Source: an uncultured Elusimicrobiales bacterium
GTDB lineage: Bacteria; Elusimicrobiota; Elusimicrobia; Elusimicrobiales; Elusimicrobiaceae
Direction: 5' to 3'
Length of the DNA: 64,000 bases
NCBI GenBank assembly: GCA_944324115.1
Contig: CALUVB010000016.1
Span: forward strand, 1 to 64,000
Under the pieces are notes generated by a model. The model made no database searches. It saw nothing but the letters and a program-made list of their open reading frames with translations, and was not told the origin of the DNA. Positions 16,062-24,514 of the stretch are shown in pieces; within the stretch, counting starts at the first letter, position 1; each line of letters begins with the position of its first letter. The position numbers were made by a program, and so were the translations under genes.

Positions 16062-16156
16062 GGCTTTTAAAATCTGCTTGGCAAAACGCTCTATAAGATG
16101 AAAATTTCTATCAATTTCCCACTAAAAATAAATACTCAACTCCTATTTGGCTTTCA

Positions 16157-16187
16157 TAAAAACCCCGCTCTTGCAAGCGGGGTTTTG
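16157..16187 (-). terminator. Terminator of acd-etfB-etfA
   Basis: Stem CCCCGCT/AGCGGGG (16163-16169 with 16176-16182), extended by AA/TT and flanked by A5 on the left, so T-rich on the minus strand after etfA. Confidence 0.85.
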
Positions 16188-16211
16188 CTAAAGTTTCGCT
16201 AAAGTAAAGAT

Positions 16212-17414
16212 TTATTTACCTTTGGCTTTCTTTACAGCGTCTACCACTTTGGGCAAGAGCTGGCGCGCATCACCCACAAAACCGTATTTGCATACGTTAA
16301 AGATTGGCGCGTTGGCGTCTTTGTTCACAGCGATAATAACATCGCTGTGCTCCATGCCCACAATATGCTGTACCGCACCGGAAATACCACATGCCACATA
16401 TAGCTTGGCCGCTACGGTAACCCCAGACTGGCCGACCTGTTTTTCTTTGGGTTTGAGCCCCAGATCAATAGCCGCACGGGAAGCACCCACGGCACCGCCC
16501 AGTTCGGCAGCCAATTGGTCCAGCACGGCAAACCCGGCGGCGTCTTTCATACCGCGGCCACCGGCTATGACCACTTCGGCCTCATCTAATTTATCCTGGG
16601 CAGAAGTTTCGTCAAAATGTTTGCTGATAATGCGCACCTTGCCGGCGGAGGCGGGAACGGCAATCATTTCGCTGACGATTTGAGCCATGCTCCCCGGGCG
16701 GGTGACTACTTTTTTAAACACATTCGGACGTACGGTGGACATTTGGGGCCGGTAATCCGGGCATTTAATGTCCGCCATAATATTTCCGCCGAAAGCGGGG
16801 CGGGTTTGAATAAGCAGCCCATCAGCAATAGACAAGTCCGTGCAGTCCGCCGTCAACCCTACAAATAACTCGGAAGAAATGCGCGGGGATAAATCGCGCC
16901 CGATATATGTAGAAGGAAACAACACGACGCTGGGGCTGTACTTCTTAATCAGCGTAACCATCGCGTTGGCATATGCAAGCGTGTTATAGTCATGATAAGC
17001 CGGGCTGTTTACGGCATAGATTTTATCTGCCCCGTAAGAAGACAGCTCCGCAAAATATTTATCCACGCCGTCGCCAATGACCACCGCGCAAAGTTCTTCG
17101 CCCAACTGGTCCGCCAATTCGCGGCCTTTGGACAAAAGTTCAAAGCCCACCGGGCGCACTTTTTGGGTTTTCCCGTCATCGGAAATTTCAATAAAAGCCC
17201 ACACGCCTTTGTAGGCGGATAAGTCTTTTTTGACGTTTGCCGCCCCAGTGGCTGGCAACGACAACGCCTTAACCGGGCAGACGCTCACGCACGCGCCGCA
17301 CATTGTGCAGCTGTTATTAGGTACCGCTTTGCGGTTGACCAAGGAGAGCGCCCCAAACGGACACGCGGCCACACATTTGCCGCAACCGACACAATTAGAA
17401 GCTACTTGAATCAT
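16212..17414 (-). CDS. etfA: EtfA with N-terminal 2x[4Fe-4S] ferredoxin domain
   Basis: The alpha subunit of an electron-transfer flavoprotein, 400 residues. Residues 1-55 form a ferredoxin domain with two C-x2-C-x2-C-x3-C clusters (Cys 8/11/14/18 and 36/39/42/46). The usual ETF alpha domains follow, with the C-terminal FAD-binding region (VVIAGGRGMKDAAGF, VGQSGVTVAAKLYVACGISGAVQH). This extra ferredoxin domain is known from bifurcating systems such as CarE of Acetobacterium woodii caffeyl-CoA reductase. It overlaps etfB by 4 nt. I infer that it serves the acyl-CoA dehydrogenase two genes upstream, possibly bifurcating electrons between the CoA substrate and ferredoxin. Confidence 0.95.
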   Translation of the reverse strand: MIQVASNCVGCGKCVAACPFGALSLVNRKAVPNNSCTMCGACVSVCPVKALSLPATGAANVKKDLSAYKGVWAFIEISDDGKTQKVRPVGFELLSKGRELADQLGEELCAVVIGDGVDKYFAELSSYGADKIYAVNSPAYHDYNTLAYANAMVTLIKKYSPSVVLFPSTYIGRDLSPRISSELFVGLTADCTDLSIADGLLIQTRPAFGGNIMADIKCPDYRPQMSTVRPNVFKKVVTRPGSMAQIVSEMIAVPASAGKVRIISKHFDETSAQDKLDEAEVVIAGGRGMKDAAGFAVLDQLAAELGGAVGASRAAIDLGLKPKEKQVGQSGVTVAAKLYVACGISGAVQHIVGMEHSDVIIAVNKDANAPIFNVCKYGFVGDARQLLPKVVDAVKKAKGK

Positions 17415-18199
17415 TTGACAAAACTCTCCTTTTTCAAAATTTCCACAAATTTAGCCGCCATTTCTTCGGCGGAACCGGAAATCATTTCCCCTTTGGCTCT
17501 GGCTGGCGGCGGGAAAATGCGCGATACGCGCGTAGGGGAGCCTTCCAGCCCCACCTTATGCGTATCTGCGCCCACCTGGGCAGCAGTCCAAATAGAAATC
17601 TGTTTGTCCTGCGCTCTATGTGCCGCCAGGAAAGACGGGTATTTGGCCACATAATCCACCGGCATGGTCATGGTAATAAGCACAGGCAGCTCGGCCTGCA
17701 TAATCTGATGTCCGCCTTCAATAAGCTTCTTGACTACGGCGTGCTGGCCGTCGCTGTCTACACTGTCGCAGAACGTAATCTGCGGGATACCCAAGTGATA
17801 AGCAATACCCGGCCCGGTTTGGGCGGTATCCCCGTCAATAGCCATCTGTCCGCAGAGGATTAAATCATACTGGCCGATTTTTTTAATAGCCGTAGCCAGC
17901 GCATAAGAGGTGGCCCAGGTGTCAGAGCCGGCAAAAGCGCGGTCCGCCAACAGCACCCCCTCGTCAGCGCCCAAAGCCAACGCCAAGCGCAGCACGGCTA
18001 CTGCCTGGTTGGGGCCCATGGACAGTACGGTCACTTTGGCGCCCGTTTTGGCTTTAATAGCCAAGGCTTTTTCCAGCGCGTAATGGTCGTAAGGATTTAA
18101 AATGCTGGGCACACCGGCACGGATTAGGGTGCCGGTCTTCGGGTCCACCTTGACTTGGGTGGAATCGGGTACTTGTTTAATACATACGATAATATTCAT
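17411..18199 (-). CDS. etfB: Electron transfer flavoprotein, beta subunit
   Basis: A 262-residue EtfB that binds nucleotide and, with EtfA, carries electrons to or from acyl-CoA dehydrogenases. The start MNIIVCIKQVPDSTQVKVD, the segment ILNPYDHYALEKAL and LILCGQMAIDGDTAQTGPGIA (split around the DGDTAQ loop) are typical. In bifurcating ETFs this subunit holds the bifurcating FAD and the NADH site; the DGDT[AG]Q loop is compatible but not proof. The gene lies 10 nt after acd and overlaps etfA. Confidence 0.96.
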   Translation of the reverse strand: MNIIVCIKQVPDSTQVKVDPKTGTLIRAGVPSILNPYDHYALEKALAIKAKTGAKVTVLSMGPNQAVAVLRLALALGADEGVLLADRAFAGSDTWATSYALATAIKKIGQYDLILCGQMAIDGDTAQTGPGIAYHLGIPQITFCDSVDSDGQHAVVKKLIEGGHQIMQAELPVLITMTMPVDYVAKYPSFLAAHRAQDKQISIWTAAQVGADTHKVGLEGSPTRVSRIFPPPARAKGEMISGSAEEMAAKFVEILKKESFVK

Positions 18200-18208
18200 A
18201 GTATGTCC

Positions 18209-19849
18209 TTATGCTTTAAAAATTTCTCTGAGTTTGGCAGACACCAAGTCTTCGTCTTCAATTAAGCCGGTCATCTTTTCTTCAATACCGACCAAATTGA
18301 CTCCGGCGGACAAGTCCTGCGCAGAAGCCGCACCTACACCCAAGATAAGTTTCATACCTTCGGTGGCAATCTTAAACGCGCTCAAGCGCGCATTAACGCG
18401 TGACATAATTTTAAGCGTGTTCAAGTCAAAACGGCTGCCTTCGGTCACGCGGCCTTCGGCACATTCACGCGCAAAGACGGCGGCCACTTCAGCTTCGCTG
18501 ATTAAATCCCCCAACATAAAGGTAATATATTGGTGACGGGTCAGTTTCTGCGCGCGGCAGTCTTCCAACACGCGGGCCAAGGCGCGGAAACCCAAGGCCA
18601 CGCTGTCAGCCCCCACGTCGGGGTGCTGGGCGTGAATGGCTTCAAATTCTTCCGCTTGTTTAATGTAATACTGGCCGCGGGTCTTGAGGTGTTCCTGCCA
18701 GCGCCCGCGGAAGATGGTCATCTCCAATACTTCGCTGGTGCCTTCATAAATGCAGGTAATTTTGACGTCGCGTTTAATTTTTTCCACCGCAAATTCTTTT
18801 GTATACCCAAAACCGCCCATGGCCTGAATAGCGTCTTCGGCGGCTTTGTTGCCCGATTCGGTGGCGTAAAGTTTGGCGATAGCGCCTTCCGTGGCTAAGC
18901 CGTGGTTATTGACTTCCAGCTGTTTGGCGGTCCAGTCAATATAGGCGCGGGCCGCTTCAAAGCGCACATAGTGCGGGGTAATCAGCTTAAGCATAAACCC
19001 CTGCTTCTGTGCCAGCGGGCCGCCGGCCTGTATACGCTGCTGGGCATAGATTAAAGCGGTTTCTACTGCTTCTTCGCCGCCGCCCAAGCCAAAGGCCGCC
19101 ACCATTAAGCGCGTATAGCCAAATACGGCCTGCGCCTGCAGGAAGCCTTTGCCTTCTTCCAAACCAATTAAATTTTCTGCCGGCACATACACTTCATCAA
19201 AGGCCAAACCGGCAGTATTGGACAAGCGTATGCCATGTTTGTCTTCGTGTGCATCTTGCGTAAAGCCGGGGGTGCCTTTTTCTACGATAAACCAGCTCGG
19301 GCCGCCCGGAGCCAGCGCCAGCACGGTGTAAATATCGGCTACGCCGCCGTTGGAAATCCACATTTTGCTGCCGGTAATTTTATAACCAACAATCTTTCCA
19401 TCTTTCTCTACGCGGTCAGCGCGGGTGCGTAAAGACACCAAGTCAGATCCGGCATCTGCTTCCGTAGCGCCATAAGCGACCAGCTTGTTCTCGTGCGCAA
19501 TTTTCTGGAACCATTTGGCTTTTTGCTCCGGGGTGCCGCCTACGTTAATGGGGTCGCTGCCCAAGAAGGTGGCAAATACGCCGGTGGCAATACCTAAATC
19601 AATGCGGGCCAACTGTTCGCACACGCGGTAAATTTCCGTAGTTTGACCGCCGAGGCCGCCATACTCTTCCGGAATAAGCAAAAGATGCACGCCCAGCACG
19701 TCATGGTCGTACATCTCTTTTAAAATGTCTAGGGGAATTTCGTTCTTCGCGTCATGTTCGCGAATGAACTCATGGGAAATCCTGTTCTTGGCATACTGCT
19801 TCAAACTGTCCAACATCAGGTTCCTGGTAGTCAGGTCATTTTTTGCCAT
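18209..19849 (-). CDS. Acyl-CoA dehydrogenase
   Basis: A 546-residue FAD enzyme that would oxidise acyl-CoA or, with bifurcating ETF, reduce enoyl-CoA. The core spans about residues 1-390: PEEYGGLGGQTTEIY, GATEADAGSDLVSLRTRA, GSKMWISNGGVADIYTV, the helical C-terminal domain IQAMGGFGYTKEFAVEK and IYEGTSEVLEM. It exceeds a butyryl-CoA dehydrogenase (about 380) by some 150 residues, forming an extra helical C-terminal domain as in longer ACADs. The order acd-etfB-etfA parallels the carCDE cluster. A GGAG site precedes the ATG. The chain-length or enoate substrate is not determined. Confidence 0.94.
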   Translation of the reverse strand: MAKNDLTTRNLMLDSLKQYAKNRISHEFIREHDAKNEIPLDILKEMYDHDVLGVHLLLIPEEYGGLGGQTTEIYRVCEQLARIDLGIATGVFATFLGSDPINVGGTPEQKAKWFQKIAHENKLVAYGATEADAGSDLVSLRTRADRVEKDGKIVGYKITGSKMWISNGGVADIYTVLALAPGGPSWFIVEKGTPGFTQDAHEDKHGIRLSNTAGLAFDEVYVPAENLIGLEEGKGFLQAQAVFGYTRLMVAAFGLGGGEEAVETALIYAQQRIQAGGPLAQKQGFMLKLITPHYVRFEAARAYIDWTAKQLEVNNHGLATEGAIAKLYATESGNKAAEDAIQAMGGFGYTKEFAVEKIKRDVKITCIYEGTSEVLEMTIFRGRWQEHLKTRGQYYIKQAEEFEAIHAQHPDVGADSVALGFRALARVLEDCRAQKLTRHQYITFMLGDLISEAEVAAVFARECAEGRVTEGSRFDLNTLKIMSRVNARLSAFKIATEGMKLILGVGAASAQDLSAGVNLVGIEEKMTGLIEDEDLVSAKLREIFKA

Positions 19850-20202
19850 GGGGTAATATCTCCATTACAATATATATATGTAAATGATACCAATTTTTGA
19901 GCCCCCGCGCATACACACGGGGGCTCTTGGCACTAAGGATATCCCTCTTTTTGTAAAGCTAAAAACTAAATTTGTTAATTGAGTTTATAATAATTATTAC
20001 TGCCATTATTATGATGTATAACGGGAGAGCCGAAAGATTCACAAAGATTATTTCATCTGCTTGAGGTGCCACACAGCACTGTGCCCCTCCCCAAGCAATA
20101 GACTGCTGGCAAAACTCAAAGGCCAAATTCTTTTGAGGATGAGAGGCAATAAGGCCGCAGCCCTCCTTTTGCACAACGCCGCCAAATACGGCTGATATTT
20201 GC
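19850..20202. other. Divergent intergenic region between acd and cdsA
   Basis: Holds the acd ribosome site (19851-19862) and AT-rich promoter sequence. An 8-bp GC hairpin AGCCCCCG/CGGGGGCT (19900-19925) has no T-run on either strand, so I do not call it a terminator. A 71-codon minus-strand reading (20174-19959, GTG start, no Shine-Dalgarno) has a hydrophobic Ile-rich end but no other support. Confidence 0.4.
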
Positions 20203-20208
20203 TAAAAT
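20200..20208 (+). promoter_or_regulatory. Extended -10 box of cdsA operon, leaderless start
   Basis: TGC-TAAAAT (TAAAAT 20203-20208) ends 6 nt before the cdsA ATG. No Shine-Dalgarno is present. Confidence 0.5.
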
Positions 20209-20214
20209 GAATGT

Positions 20215-21033
20215 ATGCTACTTCCCCGTATTTTGACCGCCATTATCGGCGTACCTGTTATTTTAGCCGCCATTCACTTCGGCGGCGTGGTTTACATGGC
20301 CTTTACGGCCTGTGTCATCTTGCTGTGTCTATATGAATACGGCTTGGTGCTGACCGCCGGCAAAAAGCCGATACATATGCTTTCGCTTATGCTCTTCGGG
20401 CTGCTGATGGCACTAGTGGCTATTTTAGGCAGAGTCCAGCTGCCTTCTGTAGAACTGCCCGATAATTTATATCCCTTTGCTATCAGCGTGGTCATTTTTG
20501 GCGTACTTTTTGTAGAAGTATTGACGCCGCACCGCAGTTGGGAGCGCGTGGCAAATACTTTTACCGGCATTTTTTTAATTCCCTGGTCCTTGGCACACCT
20601 TATTAATATACGCGATATAGCCCAATACGGCGAATACTTGACGCTGTTCATGATTATTACCGTATGGATATGCGACACGGGGGCTTATTTCACGGGGCGT
20701 TTGCTAGGCAAACACAAGCTCAACCAAGAAGTCAGCCCTAAAAAAACATGGGAAGGAGCTATCGGCGGCACGCTGCTGGCAATAGGCGGAGCACTGCTCA
20801 TGAGACATCTGTTTTTGCCCACGTATTTGACGGTTATGCAAGCCGTTTGGCTGGGATTATTGGTAGCCGTAGTGGGACAAGTATCCGATTTGGCCGAATC
20901 GGTCATCAAACGCAGCACGGGAGTGAAAGATTCCTCTCATCTGTTGCCGGGACACGGCGGTTTTTTGGACCGGTTTGATTCTTACTTATTGCTGGCCCCC
21001 ATTTTCTATTACGTGGTCTTGTACACCTTATGA
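20215..21033 (+). CDS. cdsA: Phosphatidate cytidylyltransferase
   Basis: CdsA makes CDP-diacylglycerol from phosphatidate and CTP in the inner membrane, the branch point for bacterial phospholipids. The 272-residue protein has about eight membrane segments and the C-terminal signature VKDSSHLLPGHGGFLDRFD, with KKTWEGAIGG earlier in the sequence. It is first in cdsA-dxr-rseP-ispG-proS, a common bacterial arrangement of lipid and isoprenoid genes. The start is fixed by a -10 box 6 nt upstream rather than a ribosome-binding site. Confidence 0.97.
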   Translation: MLLPRILTAIIGVPVILAAIHFGGVVYMAFTACVILLCLYEYGLVLTAGKKPIHMLSLMLFGLLMALVAILGRVQLPSVELPDNLYPFAISVVIFGVLFVEVLTPHRSWERVANTFTGIFLIPWSLAHLINIRDIAQYGEYLTLFMIITVWICDTGAYFTGRLLGKHKLNQEVSPKKTWEGAIGGTLLAIGGALLMRHLFLPTYLTVMQAVWLGLLVAVVGQVSDLAESVIKRSTGVKDSSHLLPGHGGFLDRFDSYLLLAPIFYYVVLYTL

Positions 21034-22226
21034 AAAATATCATCATTCTAGGTTCTACCGGCTCTATAGGCACTTCCGCTCTAGATGTCATTGGAAGGCT
21101 GGGGCCCCAGTACCGCGTATTGGCGATGAGCGCCAACAAAAATACTGAACTTTTCATTAAACAAGTACATACGTTCAAGCCGCGTTTTGCCGCCGTATTA
21201 GACGCAGCCAGCTATGAAATTTTAAAAAGTCAAATGCCCAAGGGCACCCAGCTCTTGCCGCCGGATATGGACAGCCTGGTTTTCCTGGCTTCTTTGCCTT
21301 CGGCGCACTTGGTCATCAACGGCTTGGTGGGCGCCGCAGGCTTTCAGCCGCTGGTGGCAGCCATAAAGGCGGGAAAAACTATTGCCTTGGCCAACAAAGA
21401 GCCCATGGTTATGGCGGGCAAGACTATTATGCAGGAGTGCCGCCGTTGGAAAGCCACCATTATCCCAGTGGACAGCGAGCCTTCCGCCATTTTTCAATGT
21501 ATGGAAGAAACCGACGCCACCAATTATGACCGCGCCAACGAATCCATCTCCCGCGTCTTTTTAACCGCTTCCGGCGGACCGTTTGCCCAACGTAAAAAAT
21601 CCCTTTCTACCGTTACCCCGGCCGAAGCACTTAACCACCCGCGCTGGAAAATGGGCAAAAAAATTACCATAGATTCCGCCACACTGATGAACAAAGGCTT
21701 TGAAGCCATTGAAATCATGAATTTGTTTTCACTGCCGCAGGAAAAAGTGCAGATAGTAATTCACCCGCAGTCTTTCATTCACTCCGCCGTAGAATATATA
21801 GATGGCGCCATTTTGGCGGAAATGAGCGAACCGGACATGCGTATTCCCATTCAGTATGCCATTACTTATCCCAAGCGCATGCCCAGCCCGGTAAAACCGC
21901 TTAATTTATTCCAAGCGCAAAAGCTGGAGTTTTTTGAGCCGGACTTTGGCCGCTTCCCCTGTTTAGAGTTGGCTTTGGCGGCACAAGCCAAAGGCAGCAT
22001 TTTCCCGGCCGTATTAAGCGCAGCAGACGAAGTGGCGGTAGATGCCTTCTTGAAAGAACGCATTAAATTTACCGATATTCCCAAATTAATTTACAGCGTA
22101 CTTAAAGAAACGTATGGCCGCGTCGGCCATGTAACGCTTAATCAAGCCCTGGAAGCAGATGCTTGGGCCCATGAAAAAGCATTGGCCAATTTGGCAGAAA
22201 AAAAATATAAAAAAGTTATCTTATAA
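21030..22226 (+). CDS. dxr: 1-deoxy-D-xylulose 5-phosphate reductoisomerase
   Basis: DXR (IspC) converts DXP to MEP with NADPH, the first committed step of the MEP isoprenoid pathway. The 398-residue protein shows the NADPH-binding start IIILGSTGSIGTSALDVI, ALANKEPMVMAG, PVDSEPSAIFQ, LTASGGPF, the substrate region HPRWKMGKKITIDSATLMNKG, and FIHSAVEYIDGA. It overlaps cdsA by 4 nt (ATGA). With ispG three genes on, it shows that isoprenoids come from the MEP pathway. Confidence 0.98.
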   Translation: MKNIIILGSTGSIGTSALDVIGRLGPQYRVLAMSANKNTELFIKQVHTFKPRFAAVLDAASYEILKSQMPKGTQLLPPDMDSLVFLASLPSAHLVINGLVGAAGFQPLVAAIKAGKTIALANKEPMVMAGKTIMQECRRWKATIIPVDSEPSAIFQCMEETDATNYDRANESISRVFLTASGGPFAQRKKSLSTVTPAEALNHPRWKMGKKITIDSATLMNKGFEAIEIMNLFSLPQEKVQIVIHPQSFIHSAVEYIDGAILAEMSEPDMRIPIQYAITYPKRMPSPVKPLNLFQAQKLEFFEPDFGRFPCLELALAAQAKGSIFPAVLSAADEVAVDAFLKERIKFTDIPKLIYSVLKETYGRVGHVTLNQALEADAWAHEKALANLAEKKYKKVIL

Positions 22227-22235
22227 GGGGTATAT

Positions 22236-23375
22236 ATGTTGCTTTCCGTTATTTCCGTTATTGTCGTACTTAGCCCGATTGTGATTATTCACGAATTTGG
22301 ACATTTTATCGCCTGCCGTTTGACTGGGATTGGAGTAAAAGAATTTTCGTTCGGTTTCGGTAAAATCCTATGGCACAAAAAGTCTTCTAAAGGGACTGAC
22401 TTTCAAATCCGCGCCATTCCGTTCGGCGGGTTTGTAGAACCGGAAGGGCAAATGTTTCAAGACGACAACGCCAAAGAAGCCCCCAAACCCAGTGAATTTG
22501 CCGCTAAAAAATGGTATGCCAAGTTTTTTATGGTGGTAAACGGAGCATTGTTCAATTATGTTTTGGCGGCGGTCATCTTTACAGGACTTATCTATATCAA
22601 AGGTATGCCGGAAACAGACCCCACCCTGTTGCCTGCGCAAATTGGCGCCGTGGTAGAAGGATATCCGGCGGAAAAAGCAGATTTACAAGAACGGGATTTG
22701 ATTTCCGCCGTGAACGGACAAGCCGTTGCCAACTGGCTGGAACTGACACAAGCCATACAGAACCGAAAAGGAGATCTCACGCTGGAAGTCAAACGCGGAG
22801 AAAAAGCTTTTTCTTTATTCATTCCGGAGACGGACTTTTTGGCCGATAAACCTACCGTGTTAGGCATTGCCGCCCCTGTACAAATGAAACGCGTGGGCTG
22901 GTGGTCTTCGGTCGGGTTGGGTTTGTACCAGTGCTGGTATTGGACCAAATTCTCTTTAGTATCTATTTGGCAAAGCATTTCCCATAAAAAAGCGCCGGAA
23001 GTGGCCGGACCAATAGGAATCGTCAATATTATCCACCAATCCGTACATCGCGGGTGGCTGGACTTTATTTTCTTAATTGGCATGCTCTCTTTGGCGGTGG
23101 GCATGTTCAATCTCTTTCCTATCCCCATATTAGATGGAGGATATGCTTTGGTCTATTTATGGGAAGGACTGACGGGGAAACTCCCCTCCACCAAAGCCAT
23201 CATGCGTGCAGCCAATGTGGGATTTTACTTGTTAATGCTGCTGGTGGTGTACGCCTCTTACGCAGATATTAAGCGGATTTTCTTTAAACCCAAACCTGCC
23301 GCCGTGGCTACACAAACCGCCGCAGAGACAGAACAAGCACAGACAGAAAAACCTGCTGTGCAGGAAGGCAACTAA
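22236..23375 (+). CDS. rseP: RseP-like site-2 membrane metalloprotease
   Basis: An intramembrane zinc protease that in E. coli cleaves RseA to release sigma-E. The 379-residue protein has the metal motif HEFGH (His19) in TM1, one PDZ domain (about residues 125-210; AVVEGYPAEKADLQERDLI), and the second active-site motif NLFPIPILDGG with the Asp ligand. The C-terminal 40 residues are Ala/Glu/Thr-rich. No anti-sigma factor is visible here, so the substrate is unknown. It is translated in the cdsA-proS operon. Confidence 0.95.
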   Translation: MLLSVISVIVVLSPIVIIHEFGHFIACRLTGIGVKEFSFGFGKILWHKKSSKGTDFQIRAIPFGGFVEPEGQMFQDDNAKEAPKPSEFAAKKWYAKFFMVVNGALFNYVLAAVIFTGLIYIKGMPETDPTLLPAQIGAVVEGYPAEKADLQERDLISAVNGQAVANWLELTQAIQNRKGDLTLEVKRGEKAFSLFIPETDFLADKPTVLGIAAPVQMKRVGWWSSVGLGLYQCWYWTKFSLVSIWQSISHKKAPEVAGPIGIVNIIHQSVHRGWLDFIFLIGMLSLAVGMFNLFPIPILDGGYALVYLWEGLTGKLPSTKAIMRAANVGFYLLMLLVVYASYADIKRIFFKPKPAAVATQTAAETEQAQTEKPAVQEGN

Positions 23376-24460
23376 TGTACAAAACCAGACAAGTTAAAGT
23401 AGGCCCCTATATTTTGGGAACCGGCAATCCGGTACGCGTGCAAAGCATGTGCAATACCGACACCCGCGACGCCGCCGCCACCGCCGCACAAATAAACGCA
23501 CTGGAAAACGCCGGCTGCGAAATTAACCGCGTAGCCGTACCGGATATGCAGGCTGCGCTGGCGTTGGGCGAGATTAAAAAACGCATTCACAGCCCGCTGG
23601 TGGCAGACATTCATTTTGATTACAAATTGGCTTTGGAAGCCGTCAAACAGGGCGTGGACAAAGTGCGCATTAACCCCGGCAATATAGGTGCGATAGAAAA
23701 TACCAAAGAAGTGGTCAAAGCTTGCGCTGACAAAGGCGTAGCCATACGCATTGGGGTCAATGCCGGCTCGGTCAAGTATTTAAAAAGCGTAGCCGGGCAG
23801 GTGGATTTATCTGATGAAAAATGGGCGCAAGTCATGGTGCAGGAAGCCTTGGAGCAAGCCAACATTTTAGAACAGCTGAATTTTAAAAATGTTGTCGTAT
23901 CTCTAAAATCAGACGATTTCGCCCGCACCTTGAAAGCCAACGAACTTTTTGCCTCCCAAAGTGATATCCCGCTGCATATCGGCCTAACTGAAGCGGGCAG
24001 CTTTCTAAGCGGCACGGTCAAAAGCGCCATCGCGCTGGGTACGCTTTTGCAAAAAGGCATTGGGGCCACCATACGCGTTTCTCTGACTGAAGATCCTGCC
24101 CTGCAAGTGCGCGCGGCGTATGAGATTTTGAAAGCCCTGCATTTGCGCGAGTACGGGCCCAACTTAATTTCCTGCCCCACCTGCGGGCGCACCCAAGTAG
24201 ATGTGGCAGGTACGGTGCGCACATTGGAAAAACGGATTTACTCAGACAAAGAGCTCTTGCGCAAAGCCACTGGGCTGAAAATAGCCGTTATGGGCTGCAT
24301 TGTCAACGGCCCCGGCGAAGCGCGCGACGCCGACTTTGGCATAGCCGGCGGCAAAGGCGAAGGCCTGTATTTTGAAAAGGGCCAAACGATGTTTAAACTG
24401 CCCCAAGAAAAATGGGTAGATTTTTTAATTGAAAAAATAAACGAGTTCGGCCGCAAATAG
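23375..24460 (+). CDS. ispG: 4-hydroxy-3-methylbut-2-en-1-yl diphosphate synthase
   Basis: IspG (GcpE) uses a [4Fe-4S] cluster to turn MEcPP into HMBPP, the penultimate MEP-pathway step. The protein is 361 residues: a TIM-barrel start (VKVGPYILGTGNPVRVQSMC, VADIHFDYKLA, VRINPGNIG) and cluster-binding Cys in SCPTCGRTQVD and AVMGCIVNGPGEA. The ATG overlaps the rseP stop. It is the short bacterial form without the inserted A* domain. Confidence 0.98.
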   Translation: MYKTRQVKVGPYILGTGNPVRVQSMCNTDTRDAAATAAQINALENAGCEINRVAVPDMQAALALGEIKKRIHSPLVADIHFDYKLALEAVKQGVDKVRINPGNIGAIENTKEVVKACADKGVAIRIGVNAGSVKYLKSVAGQVDLSDEKWAQVMVQEALEQANILEQLNFKNVVVSLKSDDFARTLKANELFASQSDIPLHIGLTEAGSFLSGTVKSAIALGTLLQKGIGATIRVSLTEDPALQVRAAYEILKALHLREYGPNLISCPTCGRTQVDVAGTVRTLEKRIYSDKELLRKATGLKIAVMGCIVNGPGEARDADFGIAGGKGEGLYFEKGQTMFKLPQEKWVDFLIEKINEFGRK

Positions 24461-24514
24461 CCCTTCTCTCGGCTCTATATTAGCCGCAGAGCAAGCGCCG
24501 CGCCGCTCAAAGGA

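Noticed and set aside
19900-19925. GC hairpin upstream of acd as a terminator
   Set aside because: No T-run on either outgoing side; the T5 lies before it on the plus strand.
19959-20174. 71-codon minus-strand reading upstream of cdsA
   Set aside because: GTG start, no Shine-Dalgarno or -10 box, no homology I can see; only a hydrophobic stretch near its end.
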